This document shows positions 8,210-15,941 of a DNA stretch of 64,000 bases, piece by piece. A program made the translations under genes and the position numbers. Source of the stretch: Denitrificimonas halotolerans (GTDB taxonomy: Bacteria > Pseudomonadota > Gammaproteobacteria > Pseudomonadales > Pseudomonadaceae); contig NZ_JAXIVU010000004.1 of the NCBI RefSeq assembly GCF_034259425.1, forward strand, positions 114,339 through 178,338, in the 5' to 3' direction. Numbering within the stretch: the first letter of the stretch is position 1; every line of letters begins with the position of its first letter. The notes beneath the pieces are model-generated. The model had not been told where the DNA came from. It saw nothing but the letters and a program-made list of their open reading frames with translations, and made no database searches.

Positions 8210-9552
8210 TGAGCCAAATATAACCCCTCTAAAGTATCCATGAGTACGCGTACTTTCTGTATGGACTCACGGTACTCCTCCTCAGGGTTTGAATCATATA
8301 CGATCCCGCCGCCGCCCCAGCAACTGATTTCACCATGGTTGGCTAATAAGGTGCGAATGGTAATTGAGCTGTCCATTTCACCGCGATTATCAAAATAGAA
8401 GATGCTGCCGCAATAAATACTGCGCTGAGTTGCTTCTAATTCGCTGATAATTTCCATCGCGCGGAGTTTTGGAGCTCCAGTGATGGAGCCGCCAGGAAAA
8501 CTGCCGATCAACACATCTAGCGCATCGTATTGCTCAGCTAAAGTCCCAGTGATACTGCTGACCATGTGGTGCACATTTGGGTAGCTTTCTAAAGCAAAGA
8601 GCTCAGGTACGTGCACGCTACCAGTGCTGCAAAAACGACCTAAATCGTTGCGTAATAAGTCCACGATCATTAAATTTTCAGCCTGATCTTTCGCACTGGT
8701 TCGTAGTTCGTGAGCTAATGCTTGGTCTTGCTCAGGGGTTGTTCCGCGCGCGCGCGTTCCTTTGATCGGGCGGCTTTCAACTTTGCGTTGATGTACTTGG
8801 ATCAGGCGTTCAGGTGATAAGCTGATAATCGCCTGCTGACTATTGACCCGTATAAAACTAGCGAAAGGTGTTGGGCAGCGCGCACGCAGGCTGCTATAAG
8901 CTTGCCAAGCGTCCCCTGAGTATTGGCTGCTAAAGCGTTGCGTATAATTGACTTGGTAGCAATCGCCAGCCGTAATGTAATTATAAACGCGCTTTAGGTC
9001 GTTCTGATAGCGTTGCGCGTTAATGCGTGCAGCAAATGCCTTGGTTAAACTAAAGGGTGTGTTGGAAAGGATGGACTGAAAGTTGGTTGTAAAGAGGTTT
9101 AGTAATTCATTGCAACGCTCGGTAGTAACACTGCAGTGGCACATTAACCAGCTTTGCTTTTGTTGGTGGTCACTGATAACTGCCCAATTATATAAGCCTA
9201 CAGTAGCACCGGCTAAACCTTCTGTTTCCACAGTTTGATTAAGATGATTAAAATCATAGGTTAAATATCCGATTAACCCTCCTGTAAATGGCAACTCAAG
9301 ACCGTCAGGGGTTTGGCAAATACTGAGTTGTTTTACTAAGGATTGGCAGCGCTGACGAAATGTGTCTAATGACTCTGTAGGGTGCGGGCTCAATTGCGCT
9401 AAAGGCCAAGCGCTTAAAATATCAAAGCGTCCACGTTGACTTTCAGGTTGGCTCGAGTCTAAGAGTATAGCACCGGCTTGATCATGCACTTGTTGAAAGT
9501 AGTGGGCAGGATTGGGCTGGTAAGCAAGAGGGAAGAGCTGACAATGGGACAT
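8206..9552 (-). CDS. pabB: Aminodeoxychorismate synthase component I
   Basis: Makes 4-amino-4-deoxychorismate from chorismate and ammonia for folate synthesis. The 448 residues have an anthranilate synthase I N-terminal domain (about 1-140) and a chorismate-binding domain. Diagnostic motifs are ITAGDCYQVNYTQRF, PIKGTRARG (with the lysine typical of PabB rather than TrpE), FPGGSITGAPKLRAMEII and YCGSIFYF. The length fits PabB, and the PIKGT motif argues against TrpE. It stands alone, convergent with the GIDE gene. Confidence 0.93.
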   Translation of the reverse strand: MSHCQLFPLAYQPNPAHYFQQVHDQAGAILLDSSQPESQRGRFDILSAWPLAQLSPHPTESLDTFRQRCQSLVKQLSICQTPDGLELPFTGGLIGYLTYDFNHLNQTVETEGLAGATVGLYNWAVISDHQQKQSWLMCHCSVTTERCNELLNLFTTNFQSILSNTPFSLTKAFAARINAQRYQNDLKRVYNYITAGDCYQVNYTQRFSSQYSGDAWQAYSSLRARCPTPFASFIRVNSQQAIISLSPERLIQVHQRKVESRPIKGTRARGTTPEQDQALAHELRTSAKDQAENLMIVDLLRNDLGRFCSTGSVHVPELFALESYPNVHHMVSSITGTLAEQYDALDVLIGSFPGGSITGAPKLRAMEIISELEATQRSIYCGSIFYFDNRGEMDSSITIRTLLANHGEISCWGGGGIVYDSNPEEEYRESIQKVRVLMDTLEGLYLAH

Positions 9553-9608
9553 AATACTTAAGTCACGCTAAGACAGGCATAAAGCGTGGCTTAGCGTAGG
9601 GGCCTTAT

Positions 9609-10595
9609 TCAGTTGTTTGAAGGAGGTGTGCTAGTAAAGTGTTGTTGAGAAAAACGTACACGCTCATCTGGCGATTGACTGATGCCTTTCTTTTTAAGTT
9701 CGGCAATATGTTTCTCAACAGTATGAGCGCGCAAGGTCAAGCCTGCATTATTAGCGATTTGAATATTTAAACCAGGTCGAGCATTTAACTCTAAAATCAA
9801 TGGACCTTTTTCTTGGTCTAGAACCATATCTACACCAATGTAGCCTAAACCGCAGAGTTCATAACAGCCTGCTGAAAGCTTCATAAAACCATCCCAGTTG
9901 GGTAGCTGTACACCGGCTACAAGATTACTGGTGTCGGGGTGCTTGTTGATGATGTTATTGAGCCAAGTCCCTTGTAGTGTAAGACCTGTAGCGAGATCTA
10001 CACCCACTCCAATAGCACCTTGGTGTAGGTTGGCTTTGCCTCCAGATTGACGCGTAGGTAAACGTAGCATGGCCATAATGGGGTAACCCATTAAAACAAT
10101 GATGCGAATATCCGGTACACCTTCATAACTGATGCTTTTAAAGAGAGGGTCAGGGGTGACGCGATACTCAATTAATGCACGGTCTCGCGCACCACCTAAA
10201 GAGTATAAGCCGGTTAAGATGCTAGAGATTTGATATTCAATTTCTTCATGGCTAATGATTTTTCCAGAAACTGTTTTAAAGCGGTCTTCAAAGCGATCAG
10301 CTACCACTAAAATACCATCCCCCCCGGCACCCATAGCGGGTTTAATAACAAAGTCATTGCGACCTGCAAGAATGCTGTCTAGTTTGCTGATTTCTTTTTC
10401 GGTTGAAATCACGCCATACATTTCAGGTACATTGATGCCGGCTTCAATGGCACGTATTTTAGTGAGGATTTTATCGTCTACCACAGGGTATAAGCGGCGC
10501 TTATTGTATTTGAGTACGTAGTCAGCATTACGGCGGTTAATTCCCATGATCCCGCGTGTACTTAGTTCGCGCCAGGTTTTGATTAAACCGAACAT
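9609..10595 (-). CDS. RimK-like ATP-grasp ligase (alpha-L-glutamate ligase homolog)
   Basis: The 328-residue ATP-grasp protein has nucleotide and Mg-binding segments DFVIKPAMGAGGDGILVV, a basic lid with RVTPDPLF, and the C-terminal LILELNARPGLNIQIAN metal-binding motif (Glu-x-Asn). The start is MFGLIKTWRELSTRGIMGINRRN. Its closest recognisable type is the family annotated as alpha-L-glutamate ligase homolog, expected to form an amide bond between a carboxylate and an amine. The substrate is unknown. It is the last gene of a three-gene operon, 4 bp after the 7TM gene. Confidence 0.85.
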   Translation of the reverse strand: MFGLIKTWRELSTRGIMGINRRNADYVLKYNKRRLYPVVDDKILTKIRAIEAGINVPEMYGVISTEKEISKLDSILAGRNDFVIKPAMGAGGDGILVVADRFEDRFKTVSGKIISHEEIEYQISSILTGLYSLGGARDRALIEYRVTPDPLFKSISYEGVPDIRIIVLMGYPIMAMLRLPTRQSGGKANLHQGAIGVGVDLATGLTLQGTWLNNIINKHPDTSNLVAGVQLPNWDGFMKLSAGCYELCGLGYIGVDMVLDQEKGPLILELNARPGLNIQIANNAGLTLRAHTVEKHIAELKKKGISQSPDERVRFSQQHFTSTPPSNN

Positions 10596-10599
10596 GTCA

Positions 10600-12132
10600 T
10601 CAATCCTTTAAAAAGGCTTTAAAGCGGAACAGCTCAGTTAAGCGATAACCGCGATAACGCCCCATTGCCAGCATAAAACCAACCATAATGAGTAGCACCG
10701 CAGGGAAGGTAAAAATAAAGTAGTTTAGCTCAGGGATACTCATTAGGTAGTGAGACAAAGCTGCAGCGAATAACGTGCCTATAGCAACCTTGAAGGCATG
10801 GTTACCGCCACGCTCTTCCCAAGTAATGGATAGTCGTTCAATTGTCATGGTTAAGATCACCATTGGGAAAAGTGATACTGATAAACCACGTTCTAAACCA
10901 AGTTTGTGACTGAATAAACTGATTACTGCGATCAATACCACCACAAAAGTGAGGACCACAGAGAGACGTGGCAGCATTTGCAGCTTTAGGTGTTCTAAAT
11001 AAGAACGTAAGGCCAAGCCAAGAGAGGTGATGATCGTAAAGAGCAGAATACCAAAGCCCAGCTGTGTTTCACGAAAGGCTAGGGCAATCAGTACCGGAGT
11101 AAAGGTACCTAAGGTTTGCAAACCACCTAAGTTGCGTAAAATTAAAATCACCATAACTCCAAGTGGAATCATAATCATTACTTGGTAGGTTTGCTGAGTT
11201 TGCAAGGGAAGGCCGTAGAGAGAGTAATCTAAAAAGCCCGCCTCAGTATTTTCACTGGTGAGTTGAGCTAAACGCATGGCGTTCATTTCGCTGTTGTTGA
11301 TAGTGAAAGTTACTCGGGCTTTGTTGCCGCCTTCTAAGCTTACCAAAGGCTCATCACCTAACCACCAAATCATACGGTCACTGGGTAAACCTTGAGCGCC
11401 AGATAGGGGGTTAAAATAAAGCCATTTTTTACCATTGTAACTGCGTAACCAGAGCTCAGGTTCTTGCGCAATCCCACCTTGTAAGCGAATGGTGTGTAAG
11501 CGTTGCATAGGTACGTGTGCAATCGAAAGTAGTAAATCAATTGCGTCGGTTTTACGCTCGCTTGAAGTGTCACCACCTAAGAGTAAACGGACATTATCAT
11601 CGTCCGTATCATTGACTCGTTTTATGGTCTCACTAATAAAGGTTTCTACGTCGGCGGAGTGTTGACGTATGGGGGCGAGCAAAGCTTCTGCAGCGATCTT
11701 TTCAGCGCCTTCTACAGGGAGAGTTTCACGGTAAATAGGGCCTTTGCTTTTAACATCTTCCGAGCTGTAGCGTTTAGTCATTACCATGCGGTAGTAGAGA
11801 GTTTGCTTGCCTTGGGCGCGACGTGCAGACCAAGTTACTAAGCGATTTGTGTCGCGCGCATTAACACTTACACCGTAATTGTTGGAAATAAAACTTTCAT
11901 TGAGACTGACATAATCTTGATTGAGTGGTGGTACAAACATTTGTAGTTTTACTGGTACTCGACCGCTGGCATTAAACTCAACCTTAGCGTCAATATTCCA
12001 AAGGTTATCAGTCTCATCGGCAGATACAGGGATGCCTAAAATATAAATTTGATAGGCGGTCACTGATATCCCAATGATGACACAGAGTGCGATTAGTATT
12101 CTTAAGTGCAGTGTCAAGGAGCGCATGGTCAT
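10600..12132 (-). CDS. Inactive transglutaminase domain fused to 7 transmembrane helices
   Basis: The 510-residue protein has an N-terminal signal-anchor (about 7-27) and a periplasmic region (about 30-310) matching the catalytically inactive transglutaminase-like domain that pairs with the 7TM_transglut module. Seven hydrophobic helices follow from about 320 (VMIMIPLGVMVILIL, TFTPVLIALAF, LGFGILLFTIITSLGLAL and so on). It sits between the ATP-grasp ligase and the retropepsin gene, and its ATG overlaps the upstream stop by one base (TAATG), so translation is coupled. It probably senses or presents the substrate of the ligase/protease pair. Confidence 0.85.
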   Translation of the reverse strand: MTMRSLTLHLRILIALCVIIGISVTAYQIYILGIPVSADETDNLWNIDAKVEFNASGRVPVKLQMFVPPLNQDYVSLNESFISNNYGVSVNARDTNRLVTWSARRAQGKQTLYYRMVMTKRYSSEDVKSKGPIYRETLPVEGAEKIAAEALLAPIRQHSADVETFISETIKRVNDTDDDNVRLLLGGDTSSERKTDAIDLLLSIAHVPMQRLHTIRLQGGIAQEPELWLRSYNGKKWLYFNPLSGAQGLPSDRMIWWLGDEPLVSLEGGNKARVTFTINNSEMNAMRLAQLTSENTEAGFLDYSLYGLPLQTQQTYQVMIMIPLGVMVILILRNLGGLQTLGTFTPVLIALAFRETQLGFGILLFTIITSLGLALRSYLEHLKLQMLPRLSVVLTFVVVLIAVISLFSHKLGLERGLSVSLFPMVILTMTIERLSITWEERGGNHAFKVAIGTLFAAALSHYLMSIPELNYFIFTFPAVLLIMVGFMLAMGRYRGYRLTELFRFKAFLKD

Positions 12133-12677
12133 TACTCAGCAATGGCAGTGGAGATGTCTTCGGTTTCACACTGTGGTTTGCCCACAGAGTATTTCAAGCT
12201 TGGGTCAACAAGGGCTTTAAACTTCTTTAATGCTTTTGAACCAATCAAAAAAGGATATTGGAAAGTGCTGCGGTCTGTTAAGTTTACTTCAATAGTTTGC
12301 AGCGTACGGCCTATGCAAACGGACATGTTAACAACTGGGCGTGGCGTGTAACTTTTGTCTTCTTCGGGATCATAGTCCCCAGAGCGGCGCTTAATTCGAC
12401 TGATGCGTGCTAAGGGTAACTCATAAGCATGCTCGTGAGATTCATCCAGTGCTAAGTAAAAACGTACCCATTTTTCACCGTCACGCTTAAATTGTTCGAT
12501 ATCTCGAGCGCTGAGAGAGGCTGTTTTTGCTCCGGTATCCAGTTTTGCCGACATATGCATATCAATATCAGCAATATACACATCTTCGTTTAAACCAAAG
12601 ATCTGCTTCTCATCAGCTACTGTTAGTGGTGATAAGAAGAGGAGGCAACAGAGTAAGGTGGAAATATAAAGTCTCAT
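12132..12677 (-). CDS. Periplasmic retropepsin-like protease (ATP-dependent zinc protease family, PF05618 type)
   Basis: With the ATG at 12677 the protein has 181 residues and begins with a clear signal peptide (MRLYISTLLCCLLFLSPLTVADE). A longer frame from TTG at 12752 is less likely because it would bury the signal sequence. The active-site motif of aspartic retropepsins is visible as KLDTGAKTASLSA. Family members are often named ATP-dependent zinc protease, but the DTGA motif supports an aspartyl protease. It heads the operon with the 7TM transglutaminase and the ATP-grasp ligase. Its natural substrate is unknown. Confidence 0.85.
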   Translation of the reverse strand: MRLYISTLLCCLLFLSPLTVADEKQIFGLNEDVYIADIDMHMSAKLDTGAKTASLSARDIEQFKRDGEKWVRFYLALDESHEHAYELPLARISRIKRRSGDYDPEEDKSYTPRPVVNMSVCIGRTLQTIEVNLTDRSTFQYPFLIGSKALKKFKALVDPSLKYSVGKPQCETEDISTAIAE

Positions 12678-12934
12678 AACACTCGCAAATACACTATTAA
12701 TGATATGTAACCTTACCAATTTCCTAGTCCATACGGGCAATTTAATAGCCAAAAAAAAGGAAAGGGAAAGTCACGGAGTGGCTATTCTAATGGTCAATGC
12801 CAAAAATAACCATGTAATCATATGCTGCTATTGTTTAAAGCTAGGCAGAACTTGTGCGTTAAGCCTATTAGAGCCTAACGAGGGGAGGTAAGTTCACAGA
12901 TTAATAGCTAATTTTTATGCGACCTTGGTCTGAA

Positions 12935-13019
12935 TATTGTCGACAATAAGCAGCAGATTGTTGACATAACTGAGTACTGAATGTAGCTTTCAGGTATTCA
13001 ATAAGACAAGGTGTCAACA
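12935..13019. promoter_or_regulatory. prpR upstream region with three TGTYRACA operator-like sites
   Basis: A perfect 14-bp palindrome, TATTGT-CG-ACAATA, lies at 12935-12948. A second copy of the core (TGTTGACA, 12959-12966) lies exactly 21 bp downstream, two helical turns. A third (TGTCAACA, 13012-13019) touches the prpR start codon. The second site also reads TTGACA (12961-12966), a consensus -35 element. Palindromes of this TTGT-N2-ACAA shape suit FCD-type GntR regulators, so autorepression by PrpR is the likely use. No good -10 is obvious. Confidence 0.6.
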
Positions 13020-13021
13020 CT

Positions 13022-13744
13022 ATGGCCCAAGGCGTAGGTGATACAGCACTGATAACTGGAGACTCTGCAACACTGTCAGAACAGGTGTTTCGCAGTATTC
13101 AGGCAGCAATTGTCTGTGGTGACATTGCGCCTGGTAGCAAGATCTCTGAGCCAGAATTGGCGCGCACTTACGGCATCAGTCGTGGCCCGTTACGTGAAGC
13201 TATTCACCGTTTGGAAGGGCAGCGTTTATTAGTGCGTGTACCACATGTGGGTGCGCGTGTCGTATCTCTTTCGCATAAAGAACTGATTGAGCTTTATGAA
13301 ATCCGAGAGTCCTTAGAAGGTATGGCTGGGCGTTTAGCGGCTGAGCGCATGAGTAAAGCTGAAGTGGATCAGTTGCGCAAAGTGCTTGACACCCATGAGC
13401 GTGATGCCTCTTTCCAGGCTGGGGTTGGTTATTATCAGCAGGAGGGAGATTATGATTTTCACTATAAAATTATTCAGGGCAGCGGTAATCAAACATTGGT
13501 GAAGCTGCTCACTGAGGAACTTTACCAGTTGGTGCGTATGTATAGAATTCAATATTCGACTACGCCAAATCGTCCCCAACAAGCATTTGAAGAACATCAC
13601 AGTATTCTAGACGCTATCGCTGCCGGCGATGGCGAGTTAACTGAGTTACTTATGCGCCGTCATATCGCTGCATCGCGGCGTAATGTTGAGCGTCATTATC
13701 AAGGTGCTAATGACACCATCCAGTCCTTACGAGGTAAGTTATGA
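13022..13744 (+). CDS. prpR: GntR/FCD-family transcriptional regulator of the propionate operon
   Basis: The 240-residue protein has a winged-helix domain (about 15-85; SEPELARTYGISRGPLREAIHRLEGQRLL) and an FCD effector-binding domain (about 90-225; YEIRESLEGMAGRLAAERM, then DYDFHYKIIQGSGN and HHSILDAIAAGD, with the metal-binding Asp/His residues of FCD domains). It overlaps prpB by ATGA. In Pseudomonas this position is held by the GntR regulator of the prp genes. It is unrelated to the sigma-54-dependent PrpR of E. coli. It probably binds the TGTYRACA sites upstream. Confidence 0.88.
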   Translation: MAQGVGDTALITGDSATLSEQVFRSIQAAIVCGDIAPGSKISEPELARTYGISRGPLREAIHRLEGQRLLVRVPHVGARVVSLSHKELIELYEIRESLEGMAGRLAAERMSKAEVDQLRKVLDTHERDASFQAGVGYYQQEGDYDFHYKIIQGSGNQTLVKLLTEELYQLVRMYRIQYSTTPNRPQQAFEEHHSILDAIAAGDGELTELLMRRHIAASRRNVERHYQGANDTIQSLRGKL

Positions 13745-14628
13745 GTCGTAAAACCCCAGGTCAACGCTTTCGTGATGCGGTTGTAGAAGAAAGCCCACTA
13801 CAAGTAATCGGTGCAATTAATGCTAACCACGCTTTATTAGCTCAGCGTGCAGGCTTTAAAGCCATTTACCTATCCGGTGGCGGTGTTGCTGCAGGCTCAC
13901 TGGGTCTGCCTGATTTAGGAATTACTGGCTTAGAAGATGTTTTAATTGATGTGCGTCGCATCACTGATGTGTGTGATCTGCCACTGTTAGTCGATGTTGA
14001 TACCGGTTTTGGTTCTTCAGCATTTAACGTCGCGCGTACTGTTAAATCAATGATTAAAGCAGGTGCTGCAGCTGTCCATATTGAAGACCAAGTGGGCGCT
14101 AAGCGTTGTGGTCACCGCCCGAATAAAGAAATCGTTACTCAGCAAGAAATGGTAGACCGCATTAAGGCAGCCGTTGACGCGCGTACCGATGATAGCTTTG
14201 TCATCATGGCTCGTACTGATGCCCTAGCAGTTGAAGGTTTGAACTCAGCACTTGACCGTGCAGCAGCATGCATTGAAGCAGGTGCGGACATGGTTTTCCC
14301 TGAGGCTATTACCGAGTTAGAAATGTACAAGTTGTTCGCTGATCGTGTAAATGCCCCGATCTTAGCTAACATCACTGAGTTTGGTGCGACACCTCTCTTC
14401 ACTGTTGACGAACTGAAAGAAGCAAATGTTGGTTTAGTACTGTACCCACTGTCTGCCTTCCGTGCTATGAATAAAGCAGCAGAAAATGTTTACACTGCAA
14501 TTCGTCGTGATGGCACACAAAAGAATGTAATTGACACCATGCAAACGCGCATGGAACTTTATGACCGCATCAACTATCACGCTTTTGAGCAAAGCTTAGA
14601 CGCTTTGTTTGCACAGAAAAAAAGCTAA
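13741..14628 (+). CDS. prpB: 2-Methylisocitrate lyase
   Basis: Last step of the methylcitrate cycle: splits 2-methylisocitrate into pyruvate and succinate. The 295-residue protein of the isocitrate lyase/PEP mutase superfamily shows the catalytic loop VGAKRCGHRPNKE (Cys in KRCGH), the metal-binding LLVDVDTGFGSS and HIEDQ segments, and IMARTDALAVEG. The length is the usual one. Its ATG overlaps the prpR stop, so the two are translated together. Confidence 0.97.
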   Translation: MSRKTPGQRFRDAVVEESPLQVIGAINANHALLAQRAGFKAIYLSGGGVAAGSLGLPDLGITGLEDVLIDVRRITDVCDLPLLVDVDTGFGSSAFNVARTVKSMIKAGAAAVHIEDQVGAKRCGHRPNKEIVTQQEMVDRIKAAVDARTDDSFVIMARTDALAVEGLNSALDRAAACIEAGADMVFPEAITELEMYKLFADRVNAPILANITEFGATPLFTVDELKEANVGLVLYPLSAFRAMNKAAENVYTAIRRDGTQKNVIDTMQTRMELYDRINYHAFEQSLDALFAQKKS

Positions 14629-14694
14629 CTTAAAGATAAGTTGTCCATCGTCCATTGTCTGATGATAAACAATATAAGTATAAGGAAGAACGTA

Positions 14695-15831
14695 ATGGCT
14701 GAAGCTAAGAAAAAAGTACTGAGCGGCGCAGGTCTGCGTGGTCAAATTGCTGGTGAAACAGCTTTATGTACTGTTGGTAAAGAGGGCGCAGGCTTAACTT
14801 ACCGCGGTTACGATGTTCGCGATTTGGCTGAAAACTGCCAGTACTTTGAAGAAGTAGCTTATTTGCTACTCTACGGTCACTTACCAACTCAAAGCGAGCT
14901 CGATGCATATCTGAAGCGCTTACATAGCATGCGTGATTTGCCACAAGCTTTGAAAGAAGTTCTAGAGCGTATTCCTGCTGACGCACACCCGATGGATGTG
15001 ATGCGTGCTGGTACTGCAGTACTGGGTACTTTAGAGCCTGAAATGAGCTTCGATGAGCAACTAGACGTCGTTGACCGTTTGCTTGCTACTTTCCCTGCTA
15101 TTTTGCTGTACTGGTATCACTTCAGCCATGAAGGTAAGCGTATCGAGTGCACCAGTAACGAGCCAGATATTGGTAGCCACTTCTTGGCTTTATTGCATGG
15201 CAAGTCGCCAAATGCATTGCACCGTGAAGTAATGAACGTTTCTCTCATTCTTTATGCAGAGCATGAGTTTAATGCGTCAACCTTTACTGGTCGTGTATGT
15301 GCATCAACCTTGTCTGACTTGTACTCGTGCATCACTGGTGCAATTGGTTCGCTGCGTGGTCCTTTACACGGCGGTGCAAACGAAGCAGCAATGGACTTAA
15401 TTGACCGCTTCAGCTCACCAGAAGAGGCGGTTGAAGAGTTGCGCGCTATGATTGCTCGTAAAGATTTGATTATGGGCTTTGGTCATGCAATCTATCGTGA
15501 TTCAGACCCACGTAACGAAGTGATTAAAGGCTACTCCAAGAAGTTGGCTGATGAGGTGGGTGACACTGTTATCTACCCTGTTTCAGAAGCCATTGAAAGC
15601 TTCATGTGGGAAGAGAAGCGCTTGTTCCCGAACGCTGACTTCTTCCACGCATCTGCTTATCGCTTTATGGGTATTCCAACCAAATTGTTCACACCAATTT
15701 TTGTGTGCTCACGCGTCACCGGTTGGGCTGCACACGTGTTTGAGCAGCGCGCTAACAACCGCATTATTCGCCCAAGTGCTGAATACATCGGTGAAGATGA
15801 GCGCTCAGTTCCAGCAATTGATAAGCGCTAA
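14695..15831 (+). CDS. prpC: 2-Methylcitrate synthase
   Basis: Condenses propionyl-CoA with oxaloacetate. The start chosen is ATG 14695 (MAEAKKKVLSGAGLRGQ), preceded by AAGGAAG 7 nt upstream; an upstream TTG would add 18 odd residues. This gives 378 residues, the usual PrpC length. Citrate synthase-fold motifs are LHGGANEAAMDLI with catalytic His, MGFGHAIYRDSDPR with catalytic His, and FFHASAY with the Asp-region. The AGLRG-x-AGxTALCTVG N-terminus is typical of methylcitrate synthases. Confidence 0.96.
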   Translation: MAEAKKKVLSGAGLRGQIAGETALCTVGKEGAGLTYRGYDVRDLAENCQYFEEVAYLLLYGHLPTQSELDAYLKRLHSMRDLPQALKEVLERIPADAHPMDVMRAGTAVLGTLEPEMSFDEQLDVVDRLLATFPAILLYWYHFSHEGKRIECTSNEPDIGSHFLALLHGKSPNALHREVMNVSLILYAEHEFNASTFTGRVCASTLSDLYSCITGAIGSLRGPLHGGANEAAMDLIDRFSSPEEAVEELRAMIARKDLIMGFGHAIYRDSDPRNEVIKGYSKKLADEVGDTVIYPVSEAIESFMWEEKRLFPNADFFHASAYRFMGIPTKLFTPIFVCSRVTGWAAHVFEQRANNRIIRPSAEYIGEDERSVPAIDKR

Positions 15832-15858
15832 AAACTTGAGAGTTTAAGCTCATCAAAT

Positions 15859-15886
15859 AACCAGCTGTGTTTTTACGCAGCTGGTT
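15859..15886 (+). terminator. Hairpin between prpC and acnD (weak terminator or processing site)
   Basis: A 9-bp perfect stem (aaccagctg 15859-15867, cagctggtt 15878-15886) with a 10-nt loop is followed by only a short T-rich run (tcttt). It may give partial termination or protect the upstream mRNA end inside the operon. Confidence 0.5.
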
Positions 15887-15941
15887 TCTTTGGTTAAGTG
15901 TATAGCGCTCTCCATCTCTATTTGAGGGATTTAAAAACGTT

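Noticed and set aside
12132..12752. Longer retropepsin start at TTG 12752
   Set aside because: It would place 25 residues before a good signal peptide; ATG 12677 gives a normal secreted protein.
14641..15831. prpC start at TTG 14641
   Set aside because: ATG 14695 has a good Shine-Dalgarno and matches the family N-terminus.
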